NCBI RefSeq assembly: GCF_900156515.1
Contig: NZ_FTNU01000006.1
Coordinates: 1 to 64,000 of the forward strand
Source: Moraxella cuniculi DSM 21768
Lineage (GTDB): Bacteria; Pseudomonadota; Gammaproteobacteria; Pseudomonadales; Moraxellaceae
Direction: 5' to 3'
Length of the DNA: 64,000 bases
A model generated the notes under the pieces. The model saw only the letters and a list, made by a program, of their open reading frames with translations. It had not been told where the DNA came from and did no database searches. Positions 9,360 through 19,462 of the stretch are shown piece by piece. Made by a program: the position numbers and the translations under genes. The first letter of the stretch is position 1; every line of letters begins with the position of its first letter.

Positions 9360-9926
9360 TTATTGGTTTTGAAACCATGCATTGGCACTGCGTTTGGCAG
9401 ATTCGATCTCGCTAGAGGATAAGTTGAGTGCCAGTTGGCTAACTTTGGCTTTGGCACGATCTTTGACGGTGTCATCAAGCATGCCATCTCGGGTTGATAG
9501 ATCATACCATTTATAGGCATCAACCAGTCGCTGTTGTTGTTCGTCAATCATTGCCAGTGCATAGCTGGCACGATTATCGCCCAAATTGGCAGCTCGCTCA
9601 AGCCATGCACGACCCGTTGCCATATCTGCTTTTACGCCCTCACCACGCAGATACATAATGCCTAGATTTAGCTGGGCTGGAGCAATATTTTTCTCGGCGG
9701 CACGAGTGTACCAATAGGCAGCTTTGCTGGCATCTTTGGCAATGCCTTCACCTTTTTGCAAGCGTTTGGCAAGGAAAAATTGGGCATGATGATTGCCGCT
9801 GGCAGCATGGTTGGTCAGACTGGAAATATCCATGCTTTCAAAACGAACATTGGTTGCTGTTTGGGCGTGTGTAACTACTGCACTACTAAGTACACCAGTG
9901 AGCAGGGCGATTTTTAGCAATTTCAT
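9360..9926 (-). CDS. Exported Sel1-repeat (TPR-like) protein
   Basis: This 188-residue protein has a signal peptide (MKLLKIALLTGVLSSAVVTHA). It then has Sel1-like helical repeats of about 36 residues: AQFFLAKRLQKGEGIAKDAS, AAYWYTRAAEKNIAPAQLNL, GIMYLRGEGVKADMATGRAW and ASYALAMIDEQQQRLVDAYK. Sel1 proteins are protein-interaction scaffolds; the partner is unknown. The second in-frame ATG (9926) is chosen because AGGA lies 7 bases before it but only 1 base before the first ATG (9932). It is a single gene, convergent with mltD. Confidence 0.8.
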   Translation of the reverse strand: MKLLKIALLTGVLSSAVVTHAQTATNVRFESMDISSLTNHAASGNHHAQFFLAKRLQKGEGIAKDASKAAYWYTRAAEKNIAPAQLNLGIMYLRGEGVKADMATGRAWLERAANLGDNRASYALAMIDEQQQRLVDAYKWYDLSTRDGMLDDTVKDRAKAKVSQLALNLSSSEIESAKRSANAWFQNQ

Positions 9927-10161
9927 GGTCATATCCTATGGCAATGGCAAGCGACAGATGATAAATTATTAATAAAAAATTAATAATACAATATTTGTTT
10001 TGGTGGTAATAAAACCGTTATTAAACTCAACTTGCTTATTAATTCATCATACCAAGCTGAATTTATCATAAACTGAGTTCAAAACGATATTATAATATTT
10101 TTTTGAGTTAATCTCAACTTTTGTTCAATGATAAGTTTAGCATTGTAACATTTAGTAACAT

Positions 10162-10779
10162 TTATCCTTTGGCAATGCGATATACTGCCACATCAGCAAG
10201 CAAATTTGGCAGCGATTTTACCAGCTTGTTGGCGATGGTGGCGGACAGTCGCTGGTTTGCTTTATTGCTGATGGCAACCGTATCTAGGATGCGGATATTG
10301 TTCTCATCGCACAGTCGCTCAAAGTCTTTGAAGGTGCAAAGATGGATATTGGGCGTGTTATACCACTCGTGTGGCAGTGTCTCGCTCATCGGCATAATGC
10401 CCTTAATACCCAGATATACACGGTTTTGCCAATAGGCAAAATTCGGAAAAGTAACGATGCCTTCTTTGGCGACACGCAGCATATCAATAAGCAACTGGTC
10501 TGGTGCCTTGACCGCCTGCAAGGCACGAGCCATTACCACCGTATCAAAGCTATCATTGGCAAAGCGTGCCAAGCCATCATTAAGATCTTGTTCAATGATA
10601 TTTAAGCCTTTGCCAATGGCTTCGTTGATTTTATGCTCATCAATTTCTAGCCCATAGCCACGCACATCAAGCGTTTTTTGTAAATGTGCAAGTAAAGTTC
10701 CATCGCCACAGCCCAAATCAAGCACGCGAGACTTGGGGCGAATCCATTTTTCGGCAAGTTGATGGTCAATGTTATTCAT
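10162..10779 (-). CDS. metW: Methionine biosynthesis protein MetW
   Basis: MetW is a methyltransferase-fold protein that is encoded with MetX in many proteobacteria and is needed for efficient homoserine acylation. Its 205 residues carry the SAM-binding-like motif [15 protein letters not shown] near residue 20. The family-typical stretch [20 protein letters not shown] is followed by [19 protein letters not shown]. It overlaps the end of metX by 8 bases, so translation is coupled. Its substrate is not shown by the sequence. Confidence 0.93.
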   Translation of the reverse strand: MNNIDHQLAEKWIRPKSRVLDLGCGDGTLLAHLQKTLDVRGYGLEIDEHKINEAIGKGLNIIEQDLNDGLARFANDSFDTVVMARALQAVKAPDQLLIDMLRVAKEGIVTFPNFAYWQNRVYLGIKGIMPMSETLPHEWYNTPNIHLCTFKDFERLCDENNIRILDTVAISNKANQRLSATIANKLVKSLPNLLADVAVYRIAKG

Positions 10780-11986
10780 ATCTCACCTTGGGTTGTTTTG
10801 TGGCGTGTGTTTGGTCAATAAATGGGGCGGACAAAAAGCCTTTGACGGCATTGACATAGCGAGGAATATCAAACAAAAATGAATCATGACCATGCGGTGC
10901 ATCAACATTGACAAAGCTGACTGATTTTTGGTTGGCGATGAGTGCATCCACCAGTTCAATCGAACGCTCTGGGCTAAATCGCCAGTCGGTACTGAATGAA
11001 ATGACCAAAAATTGGCATTGAGTGCGTGCCAATGTTTGTTTTAATGCTTCTTCATCAGATAAGCAATCATCGGCATAATCGCGAGTTGGGTCAAAATAAT
11101 CCAGTGCCTTGGTCATGAGCAGATAAGTATTGGCATCAAAATTTTTGCTAAAGCGTTCGCCTTGGTAGCGTAAATAACTTTCTACCTGAAACTCAACATC
11201 ATAGCCGTACATGAATTTGCCAGATTTCAAATCACGGCCAAACTTGGCTTTCATCGCCTCTTCGGTAATGTAGGTGATATGGCCAACCATGCGTGCCAAG
11301 ATAAGCCCACGGCGAGGATAAGTGCCATGTTGCAGATACCACCCTTGATGAAAATCAGGGTCGGACAAGATGGATTGGCGAGCCACTTCATTAAAAGCGA
11401 TATTTTGTGCAGACAGTTTGGGCGTGCTGGCAATGATAACCGCCCGAGCCAGCCTATCAGGATAATCAACCGACCATTGCAATGCCTGCATGCCACCCAT
11501 TGATCCGCCAACCACAGCGTGCCACTTGGCAATGCCCAAGCGGTCAGCAAGCATGACTTGAGTTTTTACCCAATCTTTGATGGTAATGAGTGGAAAATCA
11601 GCACCATAAATGGTTCCAGTGGCGGGGTTTTGGCTGGTTGGCCCTGTTGAGCCATGGCATGAGCCAATATTGTTTAGGCAAACAACAAAAAACTTTGAAG
11701 TGTCAATTGCTTTGCCATTGCCAATTAAGCTATCCCACCAGCCCGCTTTGGTGTCATCAGGCGAATGATAACCTGCGGCATGATGGCTGCCAGATAGGGC
11801 ATGGCAAATTAAGATGGCGTTTGATTTGTCGGCATTGAGCGTGCCATAAGTCTCGATAACCAGCTCAAAACTGGGCAGTATGCGTTCGCATTCTAGCGTC
11901 AGTGGCTCATCAAATCGCAAAACCTGCGGCTTTACGATGCCAACCGAGCTGGGGTCAAGATATGGAGCTGTTTTGTTGTCTTGCAC
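10772..11986 (-). CDS. metX: Homoserine O-acyltransferase MetX
   Basis: MetX acylates L-homoserine (acetyl- or succinyl-CoA donor) in the first committed step of methionine synthesis by the direct-sulfhydrylation route. It is a 404-residue alpha/beta hydrolase fold. The nucleophile Ser is in [10 protein letters not shown], the oxyanion/substrate loop is [12 protein letters not shown], and the catalytic His is in [12 protein letters not shown] near the C-terminus. The [18 protein letters not shown] stretch ([15 protein letters not shown]) is the family signature. The acyl donor cannot be told by eye. It is co-transcribed with metW. Confidence 0.95.
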   Translation of the reverse strand: MQDNKTAPYLDPSSVGIVKPQVLRFDEPLTLECERILPSFELVIETYGTLNADKSNAILICHALSGSHHAAGYHSPDDTKAGWWDSLIGNGKAIDTSKFFVVCLNNIGSCHGSTGPTSQNPATGTIYGADFPLITIKDWVKTQVMLADRLGIAKWHAVVGGSMGGMQALQWSVDYPDRLARAVIIASTPKLSAQNIAFNEVARQSILSDPDFHQGWYLQHGTYPRRGLILARMVGHITYITEEAMKAKFGRDLKSGKFMYGYDVEFQVESYLRYQGERFSKNFDANTYLLMTKALDYFDPTRDYADDCLSDEEALKQTLARTQCQFLVISFSTDWRFSPERSIELVDALIANQKSVSFVNVDAPHGHDSFLFDIPRYVNAVKGFLSAPFIDQTHATKQPKVRYE

Positions 11987-12149
11987 AATTTTCTCTTAAC
12001 TTTGACAAATTTAACACAATATATAGCATAAATGGCGATTTGCTAAATTTTATTGTCGCAATCGCTCACCATGTTTAAGTGATTGATTTTGGCTATTTAT
12101 TGTAACAAATCAATGACATAAAATAAAGACAGCCGAATGCTTGCAATGC

Positions 12150-12641
12150 TTATCGTATCTGTAGGGCTGACTGGTCTTTGGGCGTTACCTTAAAAATTTG
12201 TACTTTAAACAGCACATCTTGCCCTGCCAAAGGGTGATTAAAATCCACACGCACTTCATTATCATCAACTGAACTGATGACACCTACCAGTGAATTTTTG
12301 CCCTTGTCGGCAAACTCCATCATCATGCCAACGGTCGGATTGGGTTCGCTAAGGGCAAATTGTGCATAGGCAAAAGTTTGGACATTTTCTGCATTCCATT
12401 GACCAAAGGCTTCATCTGCTGACAAATGTGCGGTGCGAGTATCACCTGCTTTTAGGTTCATCAGCACCTTTTCAAAGCCAGCGAGCAAACTTTCATCACC
12501 GATGGTTAATTGTACAGGCTCTGCTCTGTCAAAGGTGGAATCAATAATAGTGCCATTGGTTAGGCTCACCTCAAAATGCAGCAGCACCGTGCTGCCTTGG
12601 CTGATGCGGATTTCTTCGTTGGGTAAAATGGTTGTATTCAT
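12150..12641 (-). CDS. fkpB: FKBP-type peptidyl-prolyl cis-trans isomerase (SlpA/FkpB-like)
   Basis: This is a cytosolic prolyl isomerase/chaperone of the SlyD-SlpA branch. Its 163 residues contain an FKBP core (VLLHFEVSLTNGTIIDSTFD, then GDESLLAGFEKVLMNLKAGD). An IF domain is inserted into the core (EAFGQWNAENVQTF to VDFNHPLAGQDVLFKVQI). The NHPLAGQ signature is characteristic. The His-rich metal tail of SlyD is absent, which favours SlpA/FkpB. In E. coli fkpB neighbours ispH and lspA; here it is alone. Confidence 0.85.
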   Translation of the reverse strand: MNTTILPNEEIRISQGSTVLLHFEVSLTNGTIIDSTFDRAEPVQLTIGDESLLAGFEKVLMNLKAGDTRTAHLSADEAFGQWNAENVQTFAYAQFALSEPNPTVGMMMEFADKGKNSLVGVISSVDDNEVRVDFNHPLAGQDVLFKVQIFKVTPKDQSALQIR

Positions 12642-12805
12642 GATGTGATTTGCTGCTTAAAAATTTGCCCTAGTTTATCACAATATCAGTCATCAAGCAC
12701 GAGAAACTAGAAATATTATCAGCATGATGGTTAATGATTGTTTTGCTTTGGGCTGATTTGTCAATCGCACCCTGCGTGATAAAATCAATGAGTCAATCAG
12801 CAAAC

Positions 12806-12834
12806 AAAAAGCCAAGAGGCTATCTTGGCTTTTG
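12806..12834 (-). terminator. Terminator after lldD
   Basis: The hairpin AAAAGCCAAGA / TCTTGGCTTTT is followed on the minus strand by a T-rich run. It lies just downstream of the lldD stop codon. Confidence 0.75.
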
Positions 12835-12848
12835 TGCTTTGCTTGTCA

Positions 12849-14057
12849 TCACCAGCGGATTGGGTTGATGTGCGGATTGCTAAGTTTGAGGTTTTCGTAA
12901 GTGCCTTTGACAAAAATGTCGGTATTGACGGTATTGATGTTGGTATGGCCACAAAATGCCATTGTTACATCGCATTCTTTATAAAGAATTTCTAAAGCAC
13001 GACGCACTCCATCTTCGCCATAAGCACCCAAGCCGTACAAGAAGGCACGACCAATCATGGTGCCTTTTGCCCCCAGTGCAATGGCTTTTAGGACATCTTG
13101 ACCAGAGCGAATGCCACTGTCAAGCCAAACTTCACAATTGGCATTCTCTGAATGTGCTGCTTGCACACAGTCGGCTAGGGCGGCAATAGACGAAGGAGCA
13201 CCATCAAGTTGTCGGCCACCGTGATTTGAGATAACCATGGCATCGGCACCAGAACGGGCTGCCATGATGGCATCTTCTGGCTCCATGATGCCTTTGATGA
13301 TAAGTTTGCCGCCCCATAAATCCTTAATGCGAGCAACATCGTCCCAGCTTAAACTTGGGTCAAACTGTTCAGCGGTCCATGCTGATAGGCTTGACAGGTC
13401 AGATACACCTTTGGCATGACCTGCGATATTGCGGAAAGTGTGGCGTTTGGTGCCAAGCATATTGTAGCACCATTGCGGCTTGGTCATGAGGTTTAGGATA
13501 TTTTTTAGGGTTGGTTTTGGTGGTGCGGACAGACCGTTTTTGATGTCTTTGTGGCGTTGTCCCAGCACTTGCAAGTCAGCAGTTAAGATAAGTGCCGAGC
13601 AATGTGCTGCTTTGGCTCTGTTGATTAGATTTTGCATAAATTCTTTATCACGCATGACATACAGCTGAAACCAAAACGGTCTGCTGGTATTTTCGGCAAC
13701 ATCTTCAATTGAGCAGATACTCATGGTTGATAGCGAAAACGGAATGCCAAATTTTTCGGCAGCACGGGCAGCGTGAATTTCGCCATCTGCCCACATCATG
13801 CCCGTAAAGCCAGTCGGTGCAATGGCAACAGGCATGCTGACATCTTGACCTATCATCTGGGTTGCCAGTGAGCGACCCTCCATATCCACAAGCACCCGCT
13901 GACGCAGTTTGATGCGATCAAAATCCGTTTCGTTATTGCGATAGGTGGTCTGTGTCCACGAGCCAGAGTCCACATAGTCATAAAACATACGCGGTACTTT
14001 GCGTTCGGCAATGCGGCGTAAATCTTCGATTTCGGTAATTTTGCTTAGGTCGGTCAT
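12849..14057 (-). CDS. lldD: L-lactate dehydrogenase (FMN-dependent, quinone-linked)
   Basis: LldD oxidises L-lactate to pyruvate at the inner membrane and feeds electrons to the quinone pool. Its 402 residues match the FMN alpha-hydroxy-acid dehydrogenase family. The N-terminal RRIAERKVPRMFYDYVDSGS is followed by the FMN loop PVAIAPTGFTGMMW. The active-site signature SNHGGRQLDGAPSSI supplies the catalytic His and the Arg, and a C-terminal GVRRALEIL segment follows. It lies downstream of lldP on the same strand with 260 bases between, so the two form a lactate-use locus. No lldR-type regulator gene is adjacent. Confidence 0.95.
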   Translation of the reverse strand: MTDLSKITEIEDLRRIAERKVPRMFYDYVDSGSWTQTTYRNNETDFDRIKLRQRVLVDMEGRSLATQMIGQDVSMPVAIAPTGFTGMMWADGEIHAARAAEKFGIPFSLSTMSICSIEDVAENTSRPFWFQLYVMRDKEFMQNLINRAKAAHCSALILTADLQVLGQRHKDIKNGLSAPPKPTLKNILNLMTKPQWCYNMLGTKRHTFRNIAGHAKGVSDLSSLSAWTAEQFDPSLSWDDVARIKDLWGGKLIIKGIMEPEDAIMAARSGADAMVISNHGGRQLDGAPSSIAALADCVQAAHSENANCEVWLDSGIRSGQDVLKAIALGAKGTMIGRAFLYGLGAYGEDGVRRALEILYKECDVTMAFCGHTNINTVNTDIFVKGTYENLKLSNPHINPIRW

Positions 14058-14233
14058 AACAAGCCTCTAAATATTGAATTTATTAAAAGTATCAAACAAT
14101 CACCAGCCCAACAGAGCGGAGAATTTGTAATGGTTAATTTAATTTAAAAAAATACTCAATTTAATTTATTGGGTAAAGACAACACATCAAGCGTATGTTT
14201 TTAAATTAAATCAAAATTAAGCACGGCTATTTT

Positions 14234-14304
14234 ACTTGCTTTTGCCATAAAACGGCAAGTGCTAATTTTGTTCATGATGAAGCCTTTGGCAAGACTTCAT
14301 CATG
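14234..14304 (-). other. Hairpins between lldP and lldD
   Basis: A perfect 10-base inverted repeat, CATGATGAAG (14273-14282) and CTTCATCATG (14295-14304), lies just after lldP. A second, shorter one (ACTTGC / GCAAGT) lies at 14234-14260. Neither has a clear T-run. They could reduce readthrough into lldD or protect the lldP message, and fit separate expression levels for permease and enzyme. Confidence 0.5.
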
Positions 14305-14317
14305 TTAGGCTGATCGC

Positions 14318-16075
14318 TTAGCTATTTTTTATGCGAACACGGCTAAGCAATACCAAAAACAACACAGGCCAGATGATTGCAGCAAGCCACCAAATGGGGC
14401 TAAAAATAATCGCCATACCAACCAAGCCTGCTTGTAGCACATAATAAACCATGGCAATGAGCGTCTTGCGAATGACATAGCCCTCGCGATTGACCAAGCC
14501 AACCACCGCACAGGCAGCAACCACATTATGCACCGAGATCATATTGCCTGCAGCACCGCCAACCGCTTGCAGCGAGACAACTTGTGCAGCTTGCATGACA
14601 TCAAGCCCAATCTGGGTAGCAGTTCCCCATTGAAAATGAGCAAACATCATGTTAGAAACGGTGTTTGAGCCTGCAATAAACGCTCCCAGTGAGCCAATCC
14701 AAGGTGCAAACAGTGGCCACATACCCTCAAACGCCGTCGCTGCCGAAGTTGCAAGCACTTTTGGCATGGCTAGGATTTGTACAGCGGCATCAGGTGCAGT
14801 GCCTGAATTGATAAATACTTGCACCATCGGCACAGAAAACAGCAGGGCAGGTGCGGCAGCAATCATGGTTTTGCCAGAGTCTGACCAGCTTTTTTTCACC
14901 ATGTCGGCTTTCATACCAAACAACACAATACAAATCATAGAAACCAGCAACAACACGGTGGCAGGTGAGTATAGCAGTTGGGTTTTGTTGGTGATGCTTG
15001 TGCCTAGAATATTGGCAAAGATAATGGAATTGCCATCGCTGGTTAGCCATGCTTTTAGTGGGGCAATGGTGCGAGTGGCGATTAAAATGCCGATGATGAT
15101 AAGGTAGGGCAAAAATGCACGAGCAACAGAAATGTTCGGCGTATGCTGGTTTTGGGTTTCGCTAACGGCAATTTCGCTGACCCATTCTTTTGCCCATGTT
15201 TCTCTTGGTGCAAAATCAAAGGTTTCTTTTGGTACCAAAAATCCACGCTTGGCGGCAGGAATCACCAATGCCATGCCGACCACAGCCCCAACGATTGATG
15301 GCAATTCAGGGCCGATGAATTTGGCGGTTAGGTAATAAGGAATGGTGAAGGCAAGTCCTGCAAAGATGGCAAAAGGTGCTGCCTTTAAGCCCTCGGTGAA
15401 TGAGCGTTTTTGACCAAAAAATAAGGTCAAAAATCCACACAAAATTAATGGAATTAAAAATCCTACCACGCTATGAATAAAGCCAACATTGCCCGAGATA
15501 TTAAAAATATAAGCAGGCAAGTCCATGCCAGCATTGGCAAGGGCGGCGGCGACATCTTCTTTGTTCTCAAGGCCAGAATTTACACCGATAAGCAGCGGCG
15601 TACCAACCGCACCGTATGAAACGGGCGTTGATTGGATAATCAGTACCGCCATCACGCAAGCCATTGCAGGAAAGCCCAGTGCCAGCAGTAGCGGAGCGGC
15701 AACGGCTGATGGCGTACCCCAGCCTGTTGAGCCTTCGATTAGGCAGCCGAATAACCATGCAACAATAATCATCTGGACGCGGCGGTCAGGCGAGATATCC
15801 ATAAAACCACGGCGAATGGCGGTGATGGCACCACTTTGCTTTAAGGTGTTTAAAATTAAAATTGCTGAAAAGACAATAAATAAAACATTAACTGCGGTCA
15901 AAACACCGTGTATGGTGGCAGCTGCGATTTGGTTGCCGCTGGTCTGCCACACAAAATAGGACAGTGCTGCAGTTGCTGCATAAGCCAGACTCATGGCGTA
16001 TTTGGCTGGCAGTCGCATAACCACCAGCAGCGTAAATACAATAAGAATTGGCAGCATGGCTAAAAAAGTATACAT
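14318..16075 (-). CDS. lldP: L-lactate permease
   Basis: This is an inner-membrane proton symporter for lactate (and related 2-hydroxy acids). Its 585 residues include about a dozen or more hydrophobic segments. Family stretches include GCLIEGSTGWGTPSAVAAPLL, VSYGAVGTPLLIGV and LGAFIAGSNTVSNMMFAHFQ. QAVGGAAGNMISVHNVVAAC near the C-terminus is characteristic. It is the upstream gene of the lactate locus, with lldD downstream. Confidence 0.95.
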   Translation of the reverse strand: MYTFLAMLPILIVFTLLVVMRLPAKYAMSLAYAATAALSYFVWQTSGNQIAAATIHGVLTAVNVLFIVFSAILILNTLKQSGAITAIRRGFMDISPDRRVQMIIVAWLFGCLIEGSTGWGTPSAVAAPLLLALGFPAMACVMAVLIIQSTPVSYGAVGTPLLIGVNSGLENKEDVAAALANAGMDLPAYIFNISGNVGFIHSVVGFLIPLILCGFLTLFFGQKRSFTEGLKAAPFAIFAGLAFTIPYYLTAKFIGPELPSIVGAVVGMALVIPAAKRGFLVPKETFDFAPRETWAKEWVSEIAVSETQNQHTPNISVARAFLPYLIIIGILIATRTIAPLKAWLTSDGNSIIFANILGTSITNKTQLLYSPATVLLLVSMICIVLFGMKADMVKKSWSDSGKTMIAAAPALLFSVPMVQVFINSGTAPDAAVQILAMPKVLATSAATAFEGMWPLFAPWIGSLGAFIAGSNTVSNMMFAHFQWGTATQIGLDVMQAAQVVSLQAVGGAAGNMISVHNVVAACAVVGLVNREGYVIRKTLIAMVYYVLQAGLVGMAIIFSPIWWLAAIIWPVLFLVLLSRVRIKNS

Positions 16076-16383
16076 GCTTACTCCTTGATTAAAAATGATA
16101 AAAATAAATGTACTTGTACAGCCTGTTATGAGTGCTGCATATTCAGCCGCAATTTTATTGGCGGTACAAATCCCTTTGTTGGTTGGCTGTTTGTATTATC
16201 ATTGATATTTCAGCCAAAATGATAATTGTAGGATATTTTACTTAACTGTTGAATAAATTGCTATCATTTTTAATTGATAATGTGAATTATTTGTTATTAA
16301 AAATGATAAATTAGCCATCAGCTGACAGATACGCCAGTTGTTTTTTACAGGATAAAACAAGAATACAGCTGGCACTTGAGTGG
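16076..16383. promoter_or_regulatory. Gene-free control region upstream of lldP
   Basis: This 308-base AT-rich interval separates lldP from the convergently placed end of the exonuclease gene. Close to the lldP start, at 16109-16120, is the near-perfect palindrome TGTACTTGTACA (arms TGTAC/GTACA), a plausible operator. Farther out is the repeated short word AAAATGATAA. The presence of an operator is an inference. Confidence 0.35.
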
Positions 16384-17343
16384 TTATGGCGATAGGCGGT
16401 AGTCAATAATCACAGGTGCATGGTCGCTAAACCAGCTGTCTTTATATACCCAAGCACCCACTGTGCGTTTGTGCCAGTCAGGCGAGCAGACTTGATAATC
16501 AATACGCCAGCCAACATTCTTGACACGGGCTTGACCACGATTTGACCACCAAGAATAAATATCAGCATCATGCCTTACGCTGCGAAATGTATCAACATAA
16601 CCCAGCTCATCATAGATATGATCAAGCCATGCACGCTCATGAGGCAGGCAGCCTGATGATTTTTGGTTGCCTGACCAGTTTTTTATGTCAATGCGTTTAT
16701 GGACAATATTATAATCACCGCAGATAATCACTGATTTATTCTGCTCACGCCACTGCTTGAGAATTTGGCGATATTCTTGCAAAAATAAATCTTTGCGTGC
16801 TTGGGCTTCATCGCCTGATGAGCCAGAGGGTAAGTACAAAGACGCAATATGCACAGGCGTATCAATGCCATGGGTGGATAAATCAAATGTCGCCATGATA
16901 AAGCGACCCTGACTGTCAGCAAGCTCAAAGCCCAAGCCATCTTGGATAGCAACAAATGGCAAGCGGCTATAAATTGCAGTTCCAGCATAACCTGCTCGTT
17001 CGGCAGCGAATAAATGCGTATGCCAACCTGTAGGGCGAAAATCCTCCGTCCACTGGGCGTGTGTGATGCGTGATTCTTGTATGCACACCACATCAGCACC
17101 ACTGTTTTTGAGCCATTCAAAAAAACCTTTTTTGTGTGCCGAACGCAATCCATTGACATTGATAGAGATTACTCGCAGGATATGGTTTGGCTCTTCATAG
17201 CTGTCTTTGCAAGGTATGATGTCGTTGGGCTTGATAGGGGCAGCAGGCTTGGCTTGGACAGCTTGCGTGTCGCTGTGCTGGGCTACCTGATTTGGGCTGG
17301 AGTTTAGGATTGATTTTGGTGCTGTTGTCATGCTTGGGCTCAT
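16384..17343 (-). CDS. Exodeoxyribonuclease III family AP endonuclease (paralogue 1)
   Basis: This is an Mg-dependent exonuclease III/AP endonuclease of base-excision repair. Core motifs are RVISINVNGLRSAHKKG, CIQESRI (metal-binding Glu), GDYNIVHKRIDIKNW, the catalytic Asp/Asn pair and the terminal SDHAPVIIDYRL with the catalytic His. The catalytic core is preceded by about 45 residues with no family match. The start is uncertain: the ATG at 17343 is used, the ATG at 17331 is also possible, and a TTG at 17364 is less likely. A second family member lies at 60318-61133. Two paralogues with separate exonuclease and AP-endonuclease roles are known from Neisseria. Confidence 0.9.
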   Translation of the reverse strand: MSPSMTTAPKSILNSSPNQVAQHSDTQAVQAKPAAPIKPNDIIPCKDSYEEPNHILRVISINVNGLRSAHKKGFFEWLKNSGADVVCIQESRITHAQWTEDFRPTGWHTHLFAAERAGYAGTAIYSRLPFVAIQDGLGFELADSQGRFIMATFDLSTHGIDTPVHIASLYLPSGSSGDEAQARKDLFLQEYRQILKQWREQNKSVIICGDYNIVHKRIDIKNWSGNQKSSGCLPHERAWLDHIYDELGYVDTFRSVRHDADIYSWWSNRGQARVKNVGWRIDYQVCSPDWHKRTVGAWVYKDSWFSDHAPVIIDYRLSP

Positions 17344-17411
17344 AAATGCAGATACAAGGGGCAAAAATACCTAGGTCGGCAGTTGGCCAACCTTAGCTTA
17401 AAATAAGGCGG

Positions 17412-18128
17412 TTAGTTTTGGATTTGTTCGTCAAGCAGCGTCTCTTCGCTGGATTTCCAATTATAAGCTCCGTATAGCACCATCTGCATTTGGCGTGTGC
17501 AGTGGCGTAGCATGGCTTGTTTTTTTTCGTCAAGCTCATCGGCTGATGGGCGTTCGTCTTCGTCCATAAAATTTGGAGTATGTGTCAAATCAAGCCAATC
17601 AATAATCCAAGAAAAGGACAAATTCACCCCTGTTTCGGCAAGCAGATAGCGATCATAGCTGTTGATATGCTCAAAAGCAGGTTGCAGTGCCAAATCTTCA
17701 CTCATGATTTTGGCAAAAGTGGCAATTTGCTCACTGATGGCACGGCGTACCGCTTCGGAGCCGCCAAATCGCTCACTGGCGATGAATTGCCAGTAGCGAG
17801 GCTGGGCATTGACCGCCTTAAAAAACAACTGCACACTTTTGGCAATTTGTCTATCAAAGCTACGCTTACGCCCAAGCTGCATATGCTCACGCAACATGGC
17901 AAGAGCAACACCCAATTCATCTTCAACCAGTGCCTTGCCCAGACTTTCCATATCATCAAAATGTCGATAAAATGCTGTCGGTACAACGCCAACCTCACGG
18001 GTAACTTGCCGCAAACTGATTGAGCTATACCCCTGACCACTCATACACAAGTCAAGCACAGCGTTAAAAAATGCTTGGCGAGTTTGCCGTTTTTTTTGTT
18101 CACGATTGGTTGCTTTTTCGATGGTCAT
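17412..18128 (-). CDS. fabR: TetR-family repressor, FabR-like
   Basis: This DNA-binding regulator probably controls unsaturated fatty-acid synthesis. The N-terminal helix-turn-helix covers about residues 15-60, with SISLRQVTREVGVVPTAFYR and HFDDMESLGKALVEDE. This is very close to the E. coli FabR pattern (SLREVAREAG.APTSFYRHF). The 238-residue length and the RERSG-like segment (ASERFGGSEAVRRAI) also fit. No fatty-acid gene is next to it in this window, so the target is inferred from family resemblance only. Confidence 0.7.
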   Translation of the reverse strand: MTIEKATNREQKKRQTRQAFFNAVLDLCMSGQGYSSISLRQVTREVGVVPTAFYRHFDDMESLGKALVEDELGVALAMLREHMQLGRKRSFDRQIAKSVQLFFKAVNAQPRYWQFIASERFGGSEAVRRAISEQIATFAKIMSEDLALQPAFEHINSYDRYLLAETGVNLSFSWIIDWLDLTHTPNFMDEDERPSADELDEKKQAMLRHCTRQMQMVLYGAYNWKSSEETLLDEQIQN

Positions 18129-18317
18129 AGTGCATCCATTTGATTGTTGTTTTATTTGAGTGTATAAGTGTATATTATGAATAAAAAATCAATTGGTTGC
18201 AAGTGTTGTCAATAAGTTATTGATTTAATTATTAAGATTTAATGAATTGACATGGTTGTTTTTGTCTTGATAGGCAATAAAAAGGGCGGGGTGATTGCTT
18301 TATAACTGCAAAAATGC

Positions 18318-18348
18318 ACAAAAAAAGCGTGTCAAGAGAACACGCTTT
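18318..18348 (-). terminator. Terminator after ychF
   Basis: The hairpin AAAGCGTGT / ACACGCTTT is followed on the minus strand by a run of seven T. It lies directly downstream of ychF. Confidence 0.85.
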
Positions 18349-18355
18349 GATTTGC

Positions 18356-19447
18356 CTAGACATTGAATCGAAAATGCATCACATCGCCATCTTGGACAAT
18401 GTAGGTTTTGCCTTCTAGGCGAGATTTACCAGCGGCGGCGGCACCTTTTTCGCCATCATGGGCGATAAAATCATCATAGCCAATCACCTCGGCACGGATA
18501 AAGCCACGCTCAAAATCGGTATGAATCACGCCAGCAGCTTCAGGAGCGGTAGCACCGACTTTGACCGTCCATGCACGCACCTCTTTAACGCCAGCGGTAA
18601 AGTAGGTCTGAAGGTTTAGCAGCTCATAACCTGCTCGAATCACACGATCCAAACCTGCTTCGCTCATGCCCAAACTTTCGAGGAACTCGGCTTTGTCTGC
18701 TTCGTCCAGCAGGGCGATTTCTGCTTCGATTTGGTTGCAAAGTGGCACTACAATCGCTTCTTCACTGGCGGCAAATTCACGCACAGCATCAAGATAGGGG
18801 TTGTTTTCAAAGCCATCTTCGGCAACATTGGCAATGTACATGACAGGTTTTAGGGTGATAAGTCCATAGCTTTTGATGAGTTTTTTCTCATCGTCATCAA
18901 GTTTTGCCATGCGTGCAGGTTTGCCATCGGCAAGCAGTGGTTCAAGTTTTTGGAATACTGCCAACGCTGCCTGTGCGTCTTTGTCGCCACCTTTGGCTTT
19001 TTTGTTCAGATTGCTGATGGCACGAGTTACCGCGTCAAGATCGGCTAAGGCAAGCTCGGTGTTGATGGTTTCGATGTCTGATAGGGGATTGACTCGCCCA
19101 TCAACATGAATCACATTGTCATCATCAAAACAGCGTACCACATGAGCGATGGCATCTGTCTCGCGGATATTGGCAAGAAATTGGTTGCCCATACCCTCGC
19201 CCTTGCTCGCTCCTGCCACCAAGCCTGCAATATCAACAAACTCCATGCTGGTTGCAATGGTGCGTTCGGGATTGACGATTTTTGCCAATGCTTTTAGGCG
19301 AGGGTCTGGCACAGGGACAATGCCAGTATTGGGGTCTTTGGTACAAAATGGGAAATTCTCTGCTGCAATACCTGCTTTGGTAAGTGCATTAAACAGTGTT
19401 GATTTGCCAACATTTGGCAAGCCTACGATACCGCAATTAAAGCCCAT
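18356..19447 (-). CDS. ychF: Redox-regulated ATPase YchF (Obg-like ATPase)
   Basis: YchF is a translation-associated P-loop protein that prefers ATP to GTP and binds the ribosome. Its 363 residues equal the family norm. G1 is [18 protein letters not shown] at the N-terminus. G3 lies in [20 protein letters not shown]. The G4 position reads NVAE in place of NKxD, as usual for YchF. A helical insertion follows, then a C-terminal TGS-like domain ending [18 protein letters not shown] small exported protein gene lies 15 bases upstream and may share its transcript. Confidence 0.97.
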   Translation of the reverse strand: MGFNCGIVGLPNVGKSTLFNALTKAGIAAENFPFCTKDPNTGIVPVPDPRLKALAKIVNPERTIATSMEFVDIAGLVAGASKGEGMGNQFLANIRETDAIAHVVRCFDDDNVIHVDGRVNPLSDIETINTELALADLDAVTRAISNLNKKAKGGDKDAQAALAVFQKLEPLLADGKPARMAKLDDDEKKLIKSYGLITLKPVMYIANVAEDGFENNPYLDAVREFAASEEAIVVPLCNQIEAEIALLDEADKAEFLESLGMSEAGLDRVIRAGYELLNLQTYFTAGVKEVRAWTVKVGATAPEAAGVIHTDFERGFIRAEVIGYDDFIAHDGEKGAAAAGKSRLEGKTYIVQDGDVMHFRFNV

Positions 19448-19462
19448 AATGATTCCTGATAA

